From Costus lasius (lineage: Eukaryota; Streptophyta; Magnoliopsida; Zingiberales; Costaceae): DNA of 64,000 bases. The stretch spans positions 130,175,608 to 130,239,607 of the forward strand of contig CM050446.2 in NCBI GenBank assembly GCA_027563935.2. Reading direction: 5' to 3'. A model generated the notes under the pieces. That model did no database searches, had not been told where the DNA came from, and saw only the letters and a program-made list of their open reading frames with translations. Below, piece after piece: positions 59,275 through 64,000 of the stretch. The first letter of the stretch is position 1, and every line of letters begins with the position of its first letter. Position numbers and translations under genes: made by a program.

Positions 59275-62225
59275 TTACTGGCTAGCTTGTCTGAATGGAG
59301 TGATCCTAATTATTATAGTTTAATTTGGGGATGAAATTGAAAGCATGCACAGCTGCGTCGCGTGGGGATGAGATGATTGGTGGAGCAGCAGCAGGAGAAA
59401 AGAAGAGCATGCGTGGAGTCCCATGAGACTGCTGCTGTTGCCTGTTGACTCTTAATTTGACAACCAACAGGAATGAGAACGAAATATGTAGCATTGGAGG
59501 TACCAAGTAGGCGTTCATAATGGCTTGGGTTAAGTCCACCAAAAGTCTAGTCTTTGCAAGTTTCTCGGCTTCCTTGAGTAAAAAAGAATCAAACTAAATT
59601 AAAATAACACAATGCAAGTTTGAGGGTCAACCAAGCACCATACAATTTGACTTAGGATAGAAAAAATACTGGAAATGAATGGGTCATAACTCCATCGCAT
59701 CTACATTGAAGAAGCAGCACCAAACGGGATACCTAGCAAAAGCATGACGTGTGCACTGAACAAGGAAGATCATTCGCCTCAGTTGAATCTTTGACTAAAG
59801 TCAAATTCCGGTCAAGAGGTTGCACTACATGCGAATTCAATAATGCAAAGTTTCTTTCCGCGGGATTCAACAGGGCACAAAGACCTACTTTCCTCCTTTT
59901 CTTCTATCCTTTCACACATCTACTTCACTGAACATACCAAGAAAGAACATAAATTAGAAATGAAAAATAACTTTGGAAAAAAAAAATTTGTCTAATGACT
60001 ATTCATCATAGTTTGATGCCAATCATGATGTGATGGACACTATGGTGTTATGGATCGTGTTGAATAAATTAAAGATTTTCCCTCAAGAGGTTCCTCCTCA
60101 ATCTAAAATGAGTTTTGATAATAAGATTTATGCAATCTTTCATCACAATCTTTCACTAGAGTTAAAAGTGACCTTGAAGATATCTTCTCATTTTGTAGCA
60201 ATTTTAACACATAATTATTAAGTATCACCCGAGCATTGAAGGCGGAAGAGGCTTATGAGATATTTGGACTCCTGGCGTGAGGAATCAGCCTCACACGGTA
60301 AAAATCTCATGACCAAATTTGTTGATCAAAGTCAAAGGGTCAATTGGATCATATATATGAGGTACAAAAGCTTAGATGCTTGGGGTACGGATAGGTGACA
60401 TGATTAAGATGGGTGACATCATACAATGGAGTAGCAGAAGAAAAAATTGTAACTTCCAGTCCAATAGTTGACGAGGACAAGGACAAACTTGACCCAAGGA
60501 CAAACATGACCCAACCGTGTAAGAAATGTCCTGACCACAGATCCCCAAAAGTCAAACTTTGATAATCGAATAGGCCAGCGATCGCATTCTCATTGTAGAG
60601 ATATTTCATCGCACGGCCACAATGGAGAAAAGAATCATCGAGGTCTTTGCTCTTAGCCGACGACTTTCCACGCGCGTCAACGCCCCTCGTCACGAAACTC
60701 TCCTTCCTTTGTCTCGGCTTTCCTATCTCTCTCCTTTGCTTCAGAATTAAGTAAACATATAAACGACACGTTGACGCAAGCCTCTCGCTTCAATCATTCC
60801 TTTCTTAATTCCTTGTACGTGTCTATTGCAGCGTTCCTGGGGTACAACCGGCGGACCCTGCCACTGCTGGTCACTTCTCCTCCTCCCTTTGACCATCTCA
60901 TCTGTTGTCAACGGACGAAACAGCAGCGAACACCAGCCGCCGGCTGCTTTCGGTGCCCGCGCTCAGCATCTCGAGTGCCATTTGGCAATCTAGTTGTCCA
61001 TATGTTGTTAGAATTAAATTTGATATATTAGAAATCTAAAATTTTATAAACATCACTAAATTGTAAATTTAGAATCCATCCCTTGGAGTAAAATGATTAA
61101 AAGTAGCTTTGTTTTTGTTTTCATGACTGCCCATATCGCCAAACTCATACTCGTTGTTCATCTTCGATCCTACCACTAGTTTAGACATTGTTTGTTCTTT
61201 TCTAATCATATAGTTCACAGTGGTTCAAATCATGCCTCTATTTGATCAATTTCTCATAAAACTTGTACACTACTCAGGAATCTCATGCATATTATGGACA
61301 TTTTAGTTTGTAGTAAAGTAAACTTAAAAGCGAGATTTGGTAGTAAAACTACAAGGTCATAAGTAAGTTAAAATAGATTATAGTTTATTTTGGATGAGAT
61401 TAGAGATTTAGATGATCTAGAAGCCTCTTAAAGTCTTAATAACATGAAGAAGATAATCTTACTTATAATATGAACTTATATGACTCTTCTAGGAACTTGC
61501 CTTATAAATTGTACAACTAGATTTACATAATGAAATAACTATTTAGAAGACTCTTTTAGGAACTTGCCTCATAAATTGTACAACTAGATTTATTTATATA
61601 TTTCTACTTTGTTTACTTGTCTTATTAGCTTAGAATTAACTAGTTAGAGGAGATAGAGAGGATGATCCCTTATTCCCTAGTTAAATATGATCGTTCCAAA
61701 TTTATTAAGTATGCTACCTAATTAGACTTTAGGAGATAAAATATTTAAACTTTCTTTAAAATAATTTATTATTGTATCTTATTTGATGTAAGTGATGATA
61801 TTTTTGTCTATTTTATATAAGATCATAAATTGGTAAAATAATATGCTTAAAAGCTTTTATAGCCAATTGATTGGCTACCGTAAAAAATTTTTTATTGCTG
61901 TAACTTGATATTATTTATATATTTATTTGGTAAAAAAAAAATGCTTACACCCTAATTTAATCAAATAACCAAAGTGGTATTTCCTTGGACGAAAAATAAA
62001 AAAAATAAAAATAAAAAGTATATTAAATCTCATTACATTTTATGTTTAGATTCAATGTATTTATTATTATTATTTTTAAATTTTTCGTTAAACAAATAGA
62101 CTACAAAAAAGTCCATTCATCATGCGTAGCTCAAAGTTTAAGCGAGTAAACTATTTTGAAATCTTAAATTAGATTTCCAGAAGGAAGTAGAAAAAGTAAA
62201 TATTTATTTTCACATCTGGAGACTG
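59275..62225. other. Intergenic region between SMR and WRKY genes
   Basis: The first few hundred bases are upstream sequence of the SMR gene, with a weak TATAATAA on the minus strand near 59313-59320. Frames at 60030-60221 (+) and 60349-60693 (-, 114 codons) show no domain I recognise. Around 60300-60900 there are many TGAC/GTCA cores. From 61000 to 62150 the DNA is AT-rich, with one degenerate direct repeat (GACTCTTCTAGGAACTTGCC at 61474 and GACTCTTTTAGGAACTTGCC at 61550). No gene is supported. Confidence 0.4.
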
Positions 62226-62232
62226 GACATGG

Positions 62233-62268
62233 TTGACTCGTAAGTAGTCAACCTGTTCCCTCTATAAA
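62233..62268 (+). promoter_or_regulatory. WRKY gene promoter: inverted W-box pair and TATA box
   Basis: TTGACT at 62233-62238 and its inverse AGTCAA at 62246-62251 form an inverted pair of W-boxes, the binding site of WRKY factors. TATAAA follows at 62263-62268, and the ATG is at 62345. The closeness to the TATA box suggests direct regulation by WRKY proteins, possibly including the gene's own product. Confidence 0.7.
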
Positions 62269-62344
62269 TCTGACACCGAACGAGTCGTTCCATGCTCAGT
62301 TTTATCTAAAGTTTCCGCGGCAAGTAACGAATCTTTTGGGACCG

Positions 62345-63331
62345 ATGAGCAACTTGACGACGAGCGACCACGCGGCGCTACAGGCGGCGGCAGCCGCCGG
62401 GCTCCGCGACTTGGAGCGCCTTGTTTTCCGGCTCTCCCACGAGCAATCACCACCTTCGGATTGCCGGGAGCTTGCGGATCTTACAGTAATCGAGTTTAAG
62501 AAGGTGATATCGGTCCTCAACAGGACCGGCCACGCGCGGTTCCGCCGCGGCCCTGCCCAGCTCGCCTTCGAAGACCCTCGGCCAGCAGCGCTTCCCCAGA
62601 CAGTCACATTCGACTTCACGAAGCGGAAAGAAACATTCACCGTCCCCGCTGCGATGACGGGGTCGGGATCGTCGTTCCTCTCCTCTCCCATCGGTGATAG
62701 AAGCGTCAACGGCAAGCTAAGCTCATCCCTTCTCGTTCATGCGGGCACCGCTGCTACCGTAGAACCCGTCATCATCTCGTCGGGTAAACCACCTATCGCG
62801 CCATCTAAAAAGAGAAATTTCCCTGATCGCGCTCACCCCGCGGAAGACCTCAAGCCAGCTACCGCCGCCGGCCTCTGCCACTGCACCAAGAAAAGGTACA
62901 CTCGCGACCGGGGCCACTCTGGCCCACTTTAGCACCCCCAGCATGTCCTATCGCTCACTTGCGCTCCTCCTCTTCACTCTGTTTTCTATCAGGAAGCATA
63001 CGGAGAAGAACACAGTTCGTGTACCGGCAATAAGCTCCCGAAACGCTGACATACCGGCAGACGAGCACTCGTGGCGGAAATACGGGCAGAAACCGATCAA
63101 GGACTCGCCGTACCCGAGGTAAAACAAACCGCCCAAATCTTCAACTTTAATTTGGTCTTTAGGTGTGGCCTCGTGGCTGCAGCTGATCTGGTTCCATTAT
63201 TCTGCAGGGGTTACTACAAGTGCAGCAGAGTGAAGGGGTGCCCGGCGCGGAAGCATGTGGAGCGGGCACGCGACGACTCAGCGGTGCTGATCGTGACGTA
63301 CATGGGGGAGCACCGCCACGGTGCAGAGTGA
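62345..63331 (+). CDS. WRKY transcription factor, group IId, 266 aa
   Basis: Exons: 62345-62895, 62993-63118, 63208-63331; 801 nt, in frame. The WRKY domain starts near residue 205 with WRKYGQK at 211-217 and the C2H2 zinc ligands C231, C237, H261 and H263 (C-x5-C-x23-H-x1-H), the group II pattern. The N-terminal half carries [21 protein letters not shown] (about 56-76), the plant zinc-cluster/calmodulin-binding region found only in group IId, and the basic stretch [18 protein letters not shown] before the domain is also typical. The intron inside the WRKY domain falls after the PR of PYPR, the usual site for this class. At 266 aa it is shorter than many IId members, and the C-terminus ends three residues after the last His. 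The start is the first ATG, 77 nt after the TATA box. It should act in the nucleus on W-boxes. Confidence 0.95.
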
Positions 63332-64000
63332 AGGGGTACCCTGGCGGTGGCTTGCAGGAACTTCCTGCCGCCGTGGTCATCAAGAAATCATCCGGTTGAA
63401 CGCGTTGTTGATGTCTCGGACAGTTACTAGCGCATTTTGTAAGCAGGTCATAGGTTATATAAGATCGTAGAAATTTATATAGAACGTAGAAATTTAGTTT
63501 AACTTAATTTTTATTTTTATTTAATATAATGGTTTTATATTTATTTTTAAGTTTTTTATATTTTTTATATTTTTTAAAATATTTTTATATCCATCTTCGC
63601 GTTTGGCATACTTAGTCAACCGCTGGTCCTTACAGTAGAAAACAAGAAGCCAATTCTTTATTCGTTATAAGGATGGTAAAAATAGTCAACCGCTGGTGCT
63701 CACAGTAGAAAACAAGAAGCTAGAGCGATAGCTAACAGCCAAACCCACAAGCAAAACTGATGTAGAGAAGCTAGATATCAGCTGCTTCTTGGAATCCGCT
63801 CCACACGCCTCCTCAACACGCAGCTGAATACCTTTCGTCCTGCCAAAAAACCTCTTCTCGCTATCATGCCTCCTTCCTCGCACCCTTCTCTTCCTCCTCG
63901 CACACGATCTTCCTCTCTTCCGCTGAAAAAACCTGCTCTGATCTTCCTCTCGTCGCCGAAAAACTCTCTTCCTCCTCTAGATACCGCCGATCTTTCTCAT
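63332..64000. other. 3' flank of the WRKY gene and start of an unknown region
   Basis: The first 250 bp are AT-rich and probably 3' untranslated or downstream DNA. From about 63860 the sequence is CT-rich; an ATG at 63866 opens a Pro/Ser-rich frame that runs off the window end (45 codons). It could be the 5' end of another gene or just leader-like sequence; it is too short to judge. Confidence 0.3.
63613..63720. repeat. 38-bp direct repeat, 70-bp period
   Basis: TAGTCAACCGCTGGT-CT-ACAGTAGAAAACAAGAAGC occurs at 63613-63650 and 63683-63720 with two differences. Each copy carries a GTCAA core (W-box on the minus strand). The CT-rich region with an ATG at 63866 follows. Confidence 0.85.

Noticed and set aside
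60349..60693. 114-codon frame (-)
   Set aside because: No recognisable domain or neighbouring splice signals; kept only as a remark in the intergenic entry.

Overview
The window is nuclear DNA of a flowering plant. The genes have GT/GC-AG introns, and the protein families (autoinhibited plasma-membrane proton pump, WRKY group IId, SIAMESE-related inhibitor, AIPP2-type PHD protein) are plant-specific. The heavy load of LTR elements and MITEs suggests a medium-to-large, TE-rich genome. A monocot is my impression from protein style only; the species is not provable here.

Layout. 1-23 kb is almost entirely repeats: degenerate retroelement DNA, a tRNA-derived fragment, hAT-like and Mutator-like MITEs, a LINE remnant, and a nested block (11.76-18.31 kb). 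That block holds a gag-only chromovirus-like element whose 5' LTR is cut by a second LTR element. A small intronless gene of unknown function lies at 23.15-23.48 kb (-). From 26.3 to 42.9 kb (-) runs one very long gene (13 coding exons, 1625 aa) for an AIPP2/PAIPP2-like PHD-finger and SPOC-like-domain chromatin protein. Its large introns hold several repeats, including a Tourist-like element with a GC-rich tandem-repeat interior. After about 3.3 kb of AT-rich DNA, a complete plasma-membrane H+-ATPase gene (16 exons, 954 aa) runs the other way (46.5-53.2 kb, +). Then come a two-exon small gene of unknown function (56.2-57.1 kb, -), a single-exon SIAMESE-RELATED CDK inhibitor (58.9-59.3 kb, -), and a three-exon WRKY group IId gene (62.3-63.3 kb, +).

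All coding models were built by hand from splice sites and keep frame through every junction. The genes do not form a pathway cluster: one acts in chromatin silencing, one in membrane energisation, one in cell-cycle exit and one in stress transcription. The most notable points are two GC-AG introns with the same AG|GCATGT donor in the two largest genes; an insertion-free paralogous copy in the same intron as the Tourist-like element; paired inverted W-boxes beside the TATA box of the WRKY gene; a G-box cluster and G-quadruplex-type tract upstream of the 56-kb gene; and an LTR element that kept gag but lost pol. I found no CRISPR array, operon or other clearly new system.
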